Source: Nitrososphaerota archaeon (lineage in GTDB: Archaea > Thermoproteota > Nitrososphaeria > Nitrososphaerales > Nitrosopumilaceae). Taken from it: a stretch of 43,482 nt of DNA. A program made the position numbers and the translations under genes. Shown in pieces: positions 25,929 to 33,079 of the stretch. Positions within the stretch are counted from its first letter, which is position 1. Each line of letters starts with the position of its first letter. The DNA lies in the NCBI GenBank assembly GCA_022562615.1, contig JADFOW010000003.1:1-43482 (forward strand). The letters run 5' to 3'. The notes below the pieces were generated by a model. The model was given only the letters and a program-made list of their open reading frames with translations. It made no database searches and was not told the DNA's origin.

Positions 25929-26663
25929 ATGAAAGATAGAATAAAAGGAAAGATGACTGAAAAATTTACTAATGAGGAGAAAAATGGATTATACAAGGCG
26001 ATTCATTCTAGAAGAGATGTTAGATCACATTTTATCCCTAAATTGATTGAAGATGAAATTTTATCTAGAATCCTAAATGCTGCTCATCATGCACCATCCG
26101 TTGGTTTCTCACAGCCATGGAATTTCATTTTAATTAAAGATCCTCAAACAAAAGCTAGAATCAAGAAATCCTTCGAGGAAGAAAAAGAAAGTTCTTCACA
26201 ATTAATTGAAGAACCAAAAAAATCAAAATATCTTTCCTTTAAACTGGAAGGAATTTTAGAATCTCCTGTAAATCTTTGTGTAACTTATGATCCATCAAAA
26301 TTTGGTCCTTTTGTAATAGGCAGATCAAGCATTCCTGAGGCCGGATTGTATAGTGTATGTTGTGCTATTCAAAATCTTTGGCTTGCAGCAAGAACCGAAG
26401 GTGTGGGGCTTGGTTGGGTGAGTATCCTTTCAAATGATGTTTTAAAAGAAGTGTTAGATTTACCAAGTCATGTTATTCCCATAGCATACTTGTGTTTAGG
26501 ATATGTTGATGAATTTGCATCAAAACCGGATCTTGAAACGGCTGGTTGGCTTCCAAGACTTAGCTTAAAGGATGTAATCTATTTTGAAAAATGGGAGGAT
26601 AAAGAAAATTTAAACTGGAAAAACATACAAGAAATTATCAAAACTAATCTTGATTACGCTTAA
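25929..26663 (+). CDS. bluB: BluB, 5,6-dimethylbenzimidazole synthase
   Basis: A 244-residue flavin destructase of the nitroreductase fold. It carries SRRDVRSHF, AAHHAPSVGFSQPWNFILI, LWLAARTEGVGLGWVSI and LCLGYVDEF...PDLETAGW, which match BluB closely, including the Asp and Ser of the DMB-forming site (RRDVR; GWVSI). BluB cuts FMNH2 with oxygen to make the lower ligand of cobalamin. It fits thaumarchaeal B12 synthesis, with cobJ 10 kb downstream. ATG 25929 starts it; a later ATG at 25953 is an alternative. It lies between two tRNA genes. Confidence 0.92.
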   Translation: MKDRIKGKMTEKFTNEEKNGLYKAIHSRRDVRSHFIPKLIEDEILSRILNAAHHAPSVGFSQPWNFILIKDPQTKARIKKSFEEEKESSSQLIEEPKKSKYLSFKLEGILESPVNLCVTYDPSKFGPFVIGRSSIPEAGLYSVCCAIQNLWLAARTEGVGLGWVSILSNDVLKEVLDLPSHVIPIAYLCLGYVDEFASKPDLETAGWLPRLSLKDVIYFEKWEDKENLNWKNIQEIIKTNLDYA

Positions 26664-26687
26664 ATAATTACAAGTATTTTTTTTGCT

Positions 26688-26780
26688 GGGCTTGTGGCGC
26701 AGAGTCAATTAGACGCGAAACATGGATAGCGCGGTAGCCTCCTAAGTTACAGGTCGAGGGATCGAAGCCCTCCAAGCCCG
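26688..26780 (+). tRNA. tRNA-Arg (anticodon CCT) with 28-nt D-loop, probable D-loop intron
   Basis: Acceptor GGGCTTG (26688-26694) pairs with CAAGCCC (26773-26779), and G73 follows. D stem GCGC (26697-26700) pairs with GCGC (26729-26732). Anticodon stem GTAGC/GTTAC with loop CTCCTAA gives CCU. The T arm is GAGGG-ATCGAAG-CCCTC, with A instead of T at position 54. The D-loop is 28 nt against the usual 8-11, and its 3' part (TGGATA) looks normal, so about 17-20 nt seem inserted after AGA or AGAG. A non-canonical intron is the simplest reading, but I could not fold a strict bulge-helix-bulge. A T-run follows the gene. Confidence 0.85.
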
Positions 26781-26832
26781 TTTTTAAAATTGAAAAAAAG
26801 TAATTGCGGTTTAAATAGAGAGATTAATTTGG

Positions 26833-27366
26833 ATGTTTATGAAAGTCGTAGTAATCTCAGGTAGTCCTAGAAAAAATGCAAATACTCAGTTCGCTATGAA
26901 ATATGTTTTTGAATACACCAAAACCAAAGATGTAGATGTTAAATACATTAATCTTTCAGACGGCCAAGTTGAATGTTATAGAGGTCCCGCTGAAGAGTAC
27001 AATGAAGCTACAAAAAATGCAACCAAAGACATTATGGATGCAGATGTGTGGCTGATTGGATCTCCAATTTACAATTCCTTTTTTAGTTCTGCATTAAAAA
27101 ATTTGTTTGAATACGTCAATTATAAAAAAACCGAAGGGAAGGTTGCGGGGATGGTAATAATGGCCTCAGGTAATATTGGATTTATTGATGTTCAGACTAT
27201 GATAACTCAATTGTTATCATATTTTCGAGTAATTACTAATCCTAAGGCAGTGTTTTTGACAGTAGATTCAATCTCTGAAAATGTATTATCTGATGATTCT
27301 GGAAAAGAAAGAGTAAGAGAGATGGTAGATGGAACCCTAAAAATGGCATCTAAACTACAAGAGTAG
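26833..27366 (+). CDS. NADPH-dependent FMN reductase / flavodoxin-fold protein
   Basis: A 177-residue flavodoxin-like protein: VVVISGSPRKNANTQFAMKY (phosphate-binding loop GSPRxxxNT), DVWLIGSPIYNSFFSSALKN (the SPIYN motif) and a late MASGNIGF loop. This is the SsuE/NAD(P)H-FMN reductase superfamily. The substrate or acceptor is unknown. ATG 26833 and ATG 26839 are both possible; a TATA-like GGTTTAAATAG about 26 nt upstream suggests a leaderless transcript. It has its own transcription unit after tRNA-Arg. Confidence 0.85.
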   Translation: MFMKVVVISGSPRKNANTQFAMKYVFEYTKTKDVDVKYINLSDGQVECYRGPAEEYNEATKNATKDIMDADVWLIGSPIYNSFFSSALKNLFEYVNYKKTEGKVAGMVIMASGNIGFIDVQTMITQLLSYFRVITNPKAVFLTVDSISENVLSDDSGKERVREMVDGTLKMASKLQE

Positions 27367-27752
27367 AAAAAAGATACACTATCTTAAAAAATTTTTACAA
27401 AATAATTCTATCAAAAAGACTTTCAGATAAGTTCGAATCAAAGACACAGAATTTGTATTCGTAAATTCAAACTTCATTTACTGTGGTTTGAGTAAATTCA
27501 ATTACCTAAATATTGTTTCCCTGAATATTTCCATAACTATCATAAAACGGAATAATTTTCGTTTGTGACTGAATTTGGTCAGCAAAAGCACTTGTTCTAA
27601 CTAAGATTGAAGAAAAAATACACTTGAGATTAAACTTTGAAAAATAATATTGTTATGGGTTATTTTTTAATTTCTTATAACGCATAAAAGATTTGTTTCA
27701 ATTTGTTTTTTTAAAAAGTGGAAGAGTCAAATATTAACACAATGTAGAAATT
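27367..27752. other. Intergenic region with a decayed secreted-protein frame
   Basis: 386 bases without an intact gene. It holds a minus-strand frame at 27467-27652 (listed separately) and, near 27708-27720, a TTTTTTTAAAAAG stretch that could be the TATA region of the Cys-rich gene at 27753. No tRNA, repeat or RNA structure stands out by eye. Confidence 0.4.
27467..27652 (-). pseudogene. Possible remnant of a secreted protein (no start, in-frame TAG)
   Basis: Between a TAA at 27653-27655 and the TGA at 27467-27469, the minus frame reads a signal-peptide-like stretch (KCIFSSILVRTSAFADQ), then IQSQTKIIPFYDSYGNIQGN, a TAG at 27506-27508, and VIEFTQTTVNEV. No ATG, GTG or TTG start exists in frame. 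The AFAD|Q site resembles the signal cleavage of thaumarchaeal secreted proteins. Decay of a small exported protein is the best reading, but chance cannot be excluded. Confidence 0.3.
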
Positions 27753-27878
27753 ATGTCAATGAGTGCAAAAAAAGACCCAACTGAACTATGTTCATGTAAA
27801 TGTCATTTTGGTGGTGCTGTTAGTTGCCCTGTATGTAAAGATAATCATGGAATAGTTTGTTGCGATTGTAAAGAATAA
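27753..27878 (+). CDS. 41-aa Cys-rich putative metal-binding protein
   Basis: A short gene, ATG 27753 to TAA 27876-27878. The product has seven cysteines and two histidines: ELCSCKCHFGG, SCPVCKDNHG and VCCDCKE. The spacing of the C-x-C-x-C-x-H, C-x2-C and C-C-x-C groups suggests Zn or Cu binding, perhaps two sites. The protein is otherwise hydrophilic with no signal peptide, so cytosolic. It ends 2 nt before the stop of the convergent coiled-coil frame. Family unknown to me. Confidence 0.7.
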   Translation: MSMSAKKDPTELCSCKCHFGGAVSCPVCKDNHGIVCCDCKE

Positions 27879-27880
27879 TA

Positions 27881-28123
27881 CTATTTTTTTGATTTAGATG
27901 CTAATATCTTAAGATTTGCAAGTTCAGTCTTTAAGGATTCTATTTGAATCAAAGTTTGTAGATTAGAAATTTCGTGGTTTAATCTCTCAATTTCATCATC
28001 TTTTATTTTTACAATCTCTTTTAGAGAGTTTAGATCTTCAGTTAATTTTGTTTTTGCATCTTTAATTTCACTTTTGCTTGCCTGCTTTCCATTTTCGGTA
28101 TAAACTTGAGAAACTTGTCTAGG
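27881..28123 (-). pseudogene. Start-less coiled-coil frame (broken gene or unannotatable start)
   Basis: An 80-codon frame ending in TAG at 27881-27883, bounded upstream by TAA at 28124-28126. It encodes a regular coiled coil (KSEIKDAKTKLTEDLNSLKE, IKDDEIERLNHEISNLQTLI), ending ASKSKK. Codon use looks coding, and the stop sits 2 nt from the convergent Cys-rich gene. No ATG, GTG or TTG precedes the coil; only ATT/ATA are present. It lies just after an A10 run that ends the next gene upstream. Either the start was lost, the frame depends on an unusual start, or a sequencing indel is present. Confidence 0.5.
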
Positions 28124-28127
28124 TTAT

Positions 28128-28355
28128 TCAGTTTTTTTTTTCGTGCGTTGAATACGATGTATGTTTATGTGTATAGTCAGTACTCTTTTGAGCAAGCCAG
28201 CACATGAGAGTTAAGAACCAAGTAACGGGGATTGCCATCATAAATATAAATTCTAGAATGGGTGCAAAGTCACCTAAAACAAACGGCAAACCAGTCAATA
28301 CTGCTGCAAAAATTCCTACTACTGCAGTAGCTAAATGGTTGCCTAAATAGCCCAT
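28128..28355 (-). CDS. Small two-helix membrane protein
   Basis: A 75-residue protein with two hydrophobic helices (about 7-28, ATAVVGIFAAVLTGLPFVLG, and 33-54, LEFIFMMAIPVTWFLTLMCW) and a His/Lys-rich hydrophilic tail (DYTHKHTSYSTHEKKN). The final codons contain a run of ten A. I do not recognise the family. It is followed on the same strand by the start-less coiled-coil frame, so the two may have formed one unit. Confidence 0.65.
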   Translation of the reverse strand: MGYLGNHLATAVVGIFAAVLTGLPFVLGDFAPILEFIFMMAIPVTWFLTLMCWLAQKSTDYTHKHTSYSTHEKKN

Positions 28356-28441
28356 TATTTAACCCAAAATATTCCATTGCTTATATTAGTAATGTTAGAG
28401 ATCAATGGGTAAAAATAATTAAAAAGAAAAAGGAGCAGAAT

Positions 28442-28666
28442 TTATTGGTCTTCAGGAGTAGTTTTAGGCATGTCAGACTGCAAGATCTGTATTTTTTGTA
28501 ATAATTCATTTCTCAGGTCTCTTGCTACTCTTCTAACAGTTGGCCGTGGAACTCCAAGTTCATCTACTACTTTGGTATAGATGTCTTGTTTGTCAGTTAC
28601 CCCCTTGTCTAGATAAGAATTAATTGCTTCCTTAATAATCGTGCTCTGATTTGTACGATTCAACAA
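28442..28666 (-). CDS. Small winged-helix/HTH DNA-binding protein
   Basis: A 74-residue protein. The core QDIYTKVVDELGVPRPTVRR, then VARDLRNELLQKI, reads as a helix-turn-helix (ELGVPRPTVRRVARDLR), with an N-terminal helix and a short acidic tail. It resembles small HTH proteins common in thaumarchaea. It has no sensor domain, so it would act as a simple DNA-binding factor. The start ATG 28666 is followed upstream by a very AT-rich region of about 250 nt that separates it from the cyclophilin gene. Confidence 0.75.
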   Translation of the reverse strand: MLNRTNQSTIIKEAINSYLDKGVTDKQDIYTKVVDELGVPRPTVRRVARDLRNELLQKIQILQSDMPKTTPEDQ

Positions 28667-28918
28667 ATTTTAATTTTATTTGTTCTATATAACACTATAA
28701 CTTTTCCAATTTGTTTTATTTTGTTTTTATCTAATTGTAATTATTTACAATTTTACGAAATTCATTGTGTAAACTCCATCAAAAATAAAAATTATAATTT
28801 TATTAACGAATTGTATATTAACATTTAAGAAATTTTTATTTTAAAATAACCATCTATAATAATTTTTAAAAATTTTTACACAAAAGACTCTTATGGTAAA
28901 ACCCTAAAACTCCTCATA

Positions 28919-29395
28919 TTGAGTAACATTATAATTAATACAAATTTTGGAAAAATTTCCTTTAAATTACTTCCAGAGTTGGCTCCTGAGGCAGTCAGGA
29001 ATTTTGAAAAATTAGCTAAAGACGGATTCTATAATGGAACTTTTTTTCACAGGGTTATTCCTGGATTTATGATTCAGGGAGGAGATCCAAATACCAAGGG
29101 TGGAAATAAAAGCACCTGGGGAACGGGAGGTCCCGGTTATTCTCTCAAGGCTGAATTTAGTTCAAGATCTCACTTGCGTGGAATTGTTTCAATGGCAAGG
29201 TCGCAAGATCCAGATAGTGCAGGCTCACAATTTTTTATCGTAACGGCTGATTCTACTTTTTTGGATAGACAATACACTGTATTTGGCGAGGTAATTGAAG
29301 GAATGGAAGTTGCTGATAAAATTGTTAATTTACAAAGGGACAACAATGATTGTCCTTTAGAGGAAGCAAAAATGCTTCAAGTAGTAGTGGAATAG
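28919..29395 (+). CDS. Cyclophilin-type peptidyl-prolyl isomerase
   Basis: A 158-residue single-domain cyclophilin: GTFFHRVIPGFMIQGGDPN (catalytic Arg), the central MARSQDPDSAGSQFFIV and FLDRQYTVFGEVIEGM. The absence of a signal peptide indicates the cytosol. The start is TTG 28919 (MSNIIINTNFGKI). It is of the compact prokaryotic type. The next gene begins immediately at its stop (29396). Confidence 0.96.
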   Translation: MSNIIINTNFGKISFKLLPELAPEAVRNFEKLAKDGFYNGTFFHRVIPGFMIQGGDPNTKGGNKSTWGTGGPGYSLKAEFSSRSHLRGIVSMARSQDPDSAGSQFFIVTADSTFLDRQYTVFGEVIEGMEVADKIVNLQRDNNDCPLEEAKMLQVVVE

Positions 29396-30325
29396 ATGAA
29401 TTGTCAATTTATTGTTTTTTCAATTATTGTTTCATTACTAATCATAATTCCTGCAGCCTACGCTCAAGTTTTTGAGGAACAATCAAAACAAAGATCAATT
29501 GAAGTATTAATCAATTCTTTGGGAGAAGTTCATGTAAAACACGTAGTTGATGGTCTTGGTTTCCCAAATCAAATAGATTTGATTGAAGGTAAGATAGTTA
29601 ATCTTACAGTAAAGGATCAAGAAGGAAATAAAATACAGCATAGTATGATTGGAAATAATGATGGTTTAATTATATTTCCATCAAAAGAAGATGTAATTGT
29701 AGAATATGATCTTTTAGATGAATTAACTCTAAAAGATAATATTTGGACCATGGACTTTATTTATCTTAAAAGTACATCTTTTTTATTTCCTGATGTAGAT
29801 CTAATTTTTGTAAATGAAAAGCCCGTATATCTGGGTGAAAAAAAAGGAATTATGTGCCATGGTTGTCAAATGTTATTGGAATATTCTTTGAATGAACCAA
29901 AATTATATGAGAATGTAAAGATTCAGGATAATGAGTATTTGATTGAAATTAGAACCTGGGCTAAGATAAATCAATTTAATTTTGATCCTGGATTGGGAGA
30001 AATAAGTTTTGAATTAAAAGGAGAAAATGCATTTGTAACAACTATTATTCCTATAGATTTTTTATCGGAACCATATCAAGTGTTTTTAGATGGAGAAAAA
30101 ATATTGTTTCATAATTATATCAACAATGGAACTCATGTTTGGCTAAATATGAGACCTCAAAATTCAGGGGATATTTCAATTACCGGTACAGTAATAACGG
30201 ATTTTGGTGAAATTGAAATACCTGCAGAAGATAAATTTCCAGTTGAATATGTTATAGTCAGTATAATTATTGGAATAGTTGTAATTGGTGTATTTTTCTT
30301 TAAAAGAAAAAAGGTCAGAGTTTAA
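29396..30325 (+). CDS. Secreted, C-terminally anchored protein of unknown family
   Basis: A 309-residue protein. A signal peptide (about 1-23, ending PAAYAQ) is followed by about 250 beta-rich residues and a C-terminal membrane helix (about 281-301, EYVIVSIIIGIVVIGVFFF) with a KRKKVRV stop-transfer. A conserved-looking CHGC pair (KKGIMCHGCQMLLEY) might bind metal or form a disulfide. It starts directly at the cyclophilin stop (ATG 29396), so it is co-transcribed. The last codon overlaps the stop of the convergent small zinc-ribbon gene. Family not recognised. Confidence 0.75.
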   Translation: MNCQFIVFSIIVSLLIIIPAAYAQVFEEQSKQRSIEVLINSLGEVHVKHVVDGLGFPNQIDLIEGKIVNLTVKDQEGNKIQHSMIGNNDGLIIFPSKEDVIVEYDLLDELTLKDNIWTMDFIYLKSTSFLFPDVDLIFVNEKPVYLGEKKGIMCHGCQMLLEYSLNEPKLYENVKIQDNEYLIEIRTWAKINQFNFDPGLGEISFELKGENAFVTTIIPIDFLSEPYQVFLDGEKILFHNYINNGTHVWLNMRPQNSGDISITGTVITDFGEIEIPAEDKFPVEYVIVSIIIGIVVIGVFFFKRKKVRV

Positions 30326-30477
30326 TCTCCACTTGATCCACATGAACAAAAACCATATTCATCAATTCTAATATTACACACTGGACATTTTTCTCCATAT
30401 TCTACTTCCCATGGTTCTTTTCCAAAGAGTTTAAAATGATCATCAATTTCAATGGGGATTTCTCGTTTTTTTTCCAA
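30322..30477 (-). CDS. 51-aa zinc-ribbon protein
   Basis: A minus-strand gene from TTG 30477 to TAA 30322-30324. The product starts MEKKREIPIEIDDHFKLFGK and ends with KCPVCNIRIDEYGFCSCGSS, a CxxC...CxC zinc knuckle at the C terminus. The TTG is the only start after a stop two codons upstream. Its TAA pairs with the TAA of the convergent secreted protein in the palindrome TTAA. No ATG is available, so translation from TTG is assumed. Confidence 0.65.
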   Translation of the reverse strand: MEKKREIPIEIDDHFKLFGKEPWEVEYGEKCPVCNIRIDEYGFCSCGSSGD

Positions 30478-30498
30478 TAATTTCTATAGGTGGTAGAA

Positions 30499-30506
30499 CT
30501 ATACAT
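30499..30506 (+). promoter_or_regulatory. TATA box, leaderless start of the zinc-ribbon gene
   Basis: ACTATACA is followed about 24 nt later by ATGATG at 30526-30531. The spacing suits transcription starting at or just before this codon, which excludes the upstream ATG at 30490. Confidence 0.5.
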
Positions 30507-30525
30507 AGATTATTGGAGACTAGAT

Positions 30526-30720
30526 ATGATGAAAATTGAATGTGGGTGTCATTGTATAAAATGTGGAACAACAGATCTTGAATCAAATCAAGTAGGAGAA
30601 ATTGAAGAAGATGGGTATTTTGAATTACATCATACTTGCAAAAATTGCAATGTCCATTTTGATCATCTAGAAGGAGAAGTTTTTGATTCCTGTAACAAAT
30701 GTCACTACAAGACTAGTTAA
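30526..30720 (+). CDS. Small Cys-rich zinc-ribbon-like protein
   Basis: ATG 30526 (or 30529) is preferred over the ATG at 30490. A TATA-like ACTATACA at 30499-30506 lies about 25 nt before it, and the extra N terminus is not family-like. The 64-residue product holds IECGCHCIKCG, then HTCKNCNVHFDH and DSCNKCHYKTS: at least two four-ligand metal sites. Its last codons overlap the convergent 159-aa gene by 8 nt. Function unknown; several tiny zinc proteins cluster in this region. Confidence 0.7.
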   Translation: MMKIECGCHCIKCGTTDLESNQVGEIEEDGYFELHHTCKNCNVHFDHLEGEVFDSCNKCHYKTS

Positions 30721-31192
30721 CTAAAATTGATTCTTGTACAAAATAATGAGTTCTGTTCTCTGTAGAATTTTTTGAAATTTCTCTGTTTGAAGCCATTTTT
30801 ACCAAAGCTTTTGAAACATCGAATGGACTTGCAACCCAACCATACTCCCTTAACTGCTGTACTGTATCAGTAGCTGTTCTTGGAACATTAAAGAATGTGT
30901 TTTTCTCTAAAATTTTTAATTTATCTTTAATTTCATTTGATGATATTTGTTTTGGTTCATTGAACTCGGGTTCAAAAATTTCCACATCTTCTAGAGAATT
31001 TAAACTATCAAAATTTGATTTGTTAGATGTGGGATTACTTTGTAAATTTTCGTAAATTGGTTTAGTTTGATTTTCTCTCATTAGCTTTGCAAGATTTTCA
31101 ATAACTTCACCTAAAGTTTGATTATCAACATAGAAATCCCTAGAATCTATTTCAATTTCATTTTCTTCAAATTTCAGTTTTATTTTGGCCAT
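30713..31192 (-). CDS. Hypothetical protein, possible C-terminal winged helix
   Basis: A 159-residue protein. The first 40 residues (IKLKFEENEIEIDSRDFYVD, then NQTLGEVIENLAKLM) form a small domain with a helix. A Ser/Asn-rich linker follows, then LRKYGW-like LREYGWVASPFDVSKALVKM with a conserved-looking VPRTATDTVQQL, and a final ENRTHYFV strand. The YGW..PFDVSKAL.KMA piece resembles a winged-helix module. I do not know the family. ATG 31192 starts it; TATA-like sequence lies upstream. Confidence 0.65.
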   Translation of the reverse strand: MAKIKLKFEENEIEIDSRDFYVDNQTLGEVIENLAKLMRENQTKPIYENLQSNPTSNKSNFDSLNSLEDVEIFEPEFNEPKQISSNEIKDKLKILEKNTFFNVPRTATDTVQQLREYGWVASPFDVSKALVKMASNREISKNSTENRTHYFVQESILVN

Positions 31193-31324
31193 ATGTTCCT
31201 AATTTATAGAATTTTAATTTATTCTGTTAGCTCTAATGAGGTTAAAGACTAGATCAAAATTTTTACACATAATACAGGGATTTTTTCTCTTTTAGATTAA
31301 AAAGGAATTTTTTGAGTATTGTAC

Positions 31325-31777
31325 ATGGAGAATTCTAGAAAGGGAATAATTATTGCCTTTGTTATAGGAATGAGTATCTTTGGGTATTCACAGTACGCTT
31401 TAGCCTCACAAATAGGAATAGTAATTACAGAAAGTGATCTTATTGAAAAAACCGACAAAGGATCAGCATATAATATAGAGTTAGAATTTGAAAATCCTTC
31501 ATTGTTGATATTGACAGCAGGGAATACCGATTTTTTTATAATAGCAGATGGTAAAAAAGTTGGTGAAGGAAAATTAGAACCATTTACCTTACCAGCATTA
31601 GGTAATAGTCTAGTTAGTGGTACCTTCCAAACAGAATCTAATATAGAATCACAAGAAGTTCCGATAGTAATGATTAGTGGAATAACAAAGTATGATGTTT
31701 TATTTTCCACTATCGACATTCCCTTTGTGTTCTATCCAACTGAAGAACAAGCAAGAGAATTTATACATCAAGATTAA
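31325..31777 (+). CDS. LEA14-like exported protein (paralogue of the 25310 gene)
   Basis: ATG 31325 gives 150 residues; a TTG two codons earlier (31319) is also in frame. A signal-anchor (about 6-27, GIIIAFVIGMSIFGYSQYALA) precedes a single beta-sandwich: YNIELEFENPSLLILTAGNT, DFFIIADGKKVGEGKLEPFT, LPALGNSLVSGTF. The FxNPS...ADGxxxGxG order matches the LEA14-like protein at 25310-25804, so they appear homologous. It ends 11 nt before the PfkB kinase gene. Confidence 0.75.
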   Translation: MENSRKGIIIAFVIGMSIFGYSQYALASQIGIVITESDLIEKTDKGSAYNIELEFENPSLLILTAGNTDFFIIADGKKVGEGKLEPFTLPALGNSLVSGTFQTESNIESQEVPIVMISGITKYDVLFSTIDIPFVFYPTEEQAREFIHQD

Positions 31778-31788
31778 TTTTTTATAAA

Positions 31789-32682
31789 ATGCTGACTGTT
31801 TTTGGATCTATTGCGTTAGATACAATAAGAACTCCGAACAAAATTTTAAAAAATGTCTTAGGAGGAGCAGCAACATTTGCCGCAATATCTGCCAGTAATT
31901 TTGTTAATACGGGGTTAATTGCAGTTGTAGGAAAAGATTTTCCAAAAAAATATCAGAAAATTTTATCAAAACATCTAGATTTGAAAGGATTTACTATTAA
32001 AGAAGGTAAAACATTTCGTTATGACGGAAGATTTGACAAAACTCTAAGTACTAGAGAAACTTTAAAGACAGAACTTAATGTGCTTGAGAATTTTAAACCG
32101 ACTGTACCAGAAGAATACAGAAAATCACAATTTGTATACCTAGCAAATAATGATCCTGATCAAAATACCAATCTTATAAAGGAATTTGATAAAGTTAAAT
32201 TTTCAATGTGTGATACTATTGATTTTTGGATTTCTACAAAACCAGAATCGGTGATTAAGATGATAAAAGCGGTAGATGCTGTTGTAATAAATGATCAAGA
32301 AGCAAAACTTCTAACCAAAGAATTCAACTTGATAAAATGTGCCAAAAAAATGATGGGATGGGGAGCAAAATATGTAATTATTAAAAAGGGGGAGCATGGA
32401 TCTTTGATGTTTTTTGATGATGTAATTTTTCCATCAGCAGGATTCTCGTTGGAGGATGTTGTTGACCCCACAGGTGCAGGAGATTCCTTTGCTGGAGCCA
32501 TGATTGGATATCTTGCTAGTAAGAGATCTACTAGTCTCTCAGAAATAAAAAAAGCTATAGTTTATGGAAATGTTTTAGGTTCTTTTGCCGTTGAAAAGTA
32601 TGGATTAGAAGGTTTACTTCAATTAAAAAAATCAGATATCACAAAACGAGTGAAAATATATGAAAAAATGATTCGTTTCTAA
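31789..32682 (+). CDS. PfkB-family carbohydrate/nucleoside kinase
   Basis: A 297-residue ribokinase-superfamily protein: FGSIALDTI at the start, GGAATFAAISASNFVNTGLI (the first GG motif), then KYVIIKKGEHGSLMFFDD and VDPTGAGDSFAGAMIGYLAS with the catalytic Asp. The substrate cannot be told; adenosine, ribose and other nucleosides are all possible. The short lid region fits archaeal nucleoside-type kinases. It starts with ATG 31789, probably in one transcript with the LEA-like gene. Confidence 0.88.
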   Translation: MLTVFGSIALDTIRTPNKILKNVLGGAATFAAISASNFVNTGLIAVVGKDFPKKYQKILSKHLDLKGFTIKEGKTFRYDGRFDKTLSTRETLKTELNVLENFKPTVPEEYRKSQFVYLANNDPDQNTNLIKEFDKVKFSMCDTIDFWISTKPESVIKMIKAVDAVVINDQEAKLLTKEFNLIKCAKKMMGWGAKYVIIKKGEHGSLMFFDDVIFPSAGFSLEDVVDPTGAGDSFAGAMIGYLASKRSTSLSEIKKAIVYGNVLGSFAVEKYGLEGLLQLKKSDITKRVKIYEKMIRF

Positions 32683-32722
32683 AAAGATTTAAGTTTAATA
32701 ATTTATCCAAAGAGAACGTTCA

Positions 32723-33079
32723 TTGTCTCAAGAAACATCTGAAAAAATAGCCGATAGACTCCAAACCATATTCAAATTACAAAAAGGTCTGACAGAAATG
32801 ATGAATTTGGATAAATATCCAAAAGATTCTGAAGGTAGAGTTTCGGCTTTGTGTACTGCAATTATACACGAAGCTGTGGAACTACAAAGGACTACCAATT
32901 GGAAATGGTGGAAAACTCCAACTCCATTTAACAAGGAAGGTGCCAGAGAAGAATTAATTGATATTTGGCATTTTGTGGTGCAAGCTTCACTAGAACTTAA
33001 TTTAACTCCAGATGACATTGTTGAAGAATATAAGAAAAAAAATGAAATCAATAGAGAAAGACAGAGAACTGGATATTAG
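32723..33079 (+). CDS. All-alpha dimeric dUTPase / MazG-like protein
   Basis: A 118-residue helical protein. HEAVELQRTTNWKWWKTPTP holds the E-x2-E metal pair and the KWWK motif of the dimeric dUTP diphosphatases, and ARxELIDIWHFVVQASLELN gives the second E-x2-D pair. It would hydrolyse dUTP or related NTPs to clean the pool, requiring Mg. The start is TTG 32723; no ATG lies nearby. Its TAG overlaps the TAA of the convergent MtrA-like gene in TTAG. Confidence 0.85.
   Translation: MSQETSEKIADRLQTIFKLQKGLTEMMNLDKYPKDSEGRVSALCTAIIHEAVELQRTTNWKWWKTPTPFNKEGAREELIDIWHFVVQASLELNLTPDDIVEEYKKKNEINRERQRTGY

Noticed and set aside
28129-28150. Programmed frameshift at the A10 run joining the membrane protein to the coiled-coil frame
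   Set aside because: Shifting either way meets a stop codon: one base fewer meets TAA at once, and one base more stops within about 40 codons, outside the coiled-coil frame.
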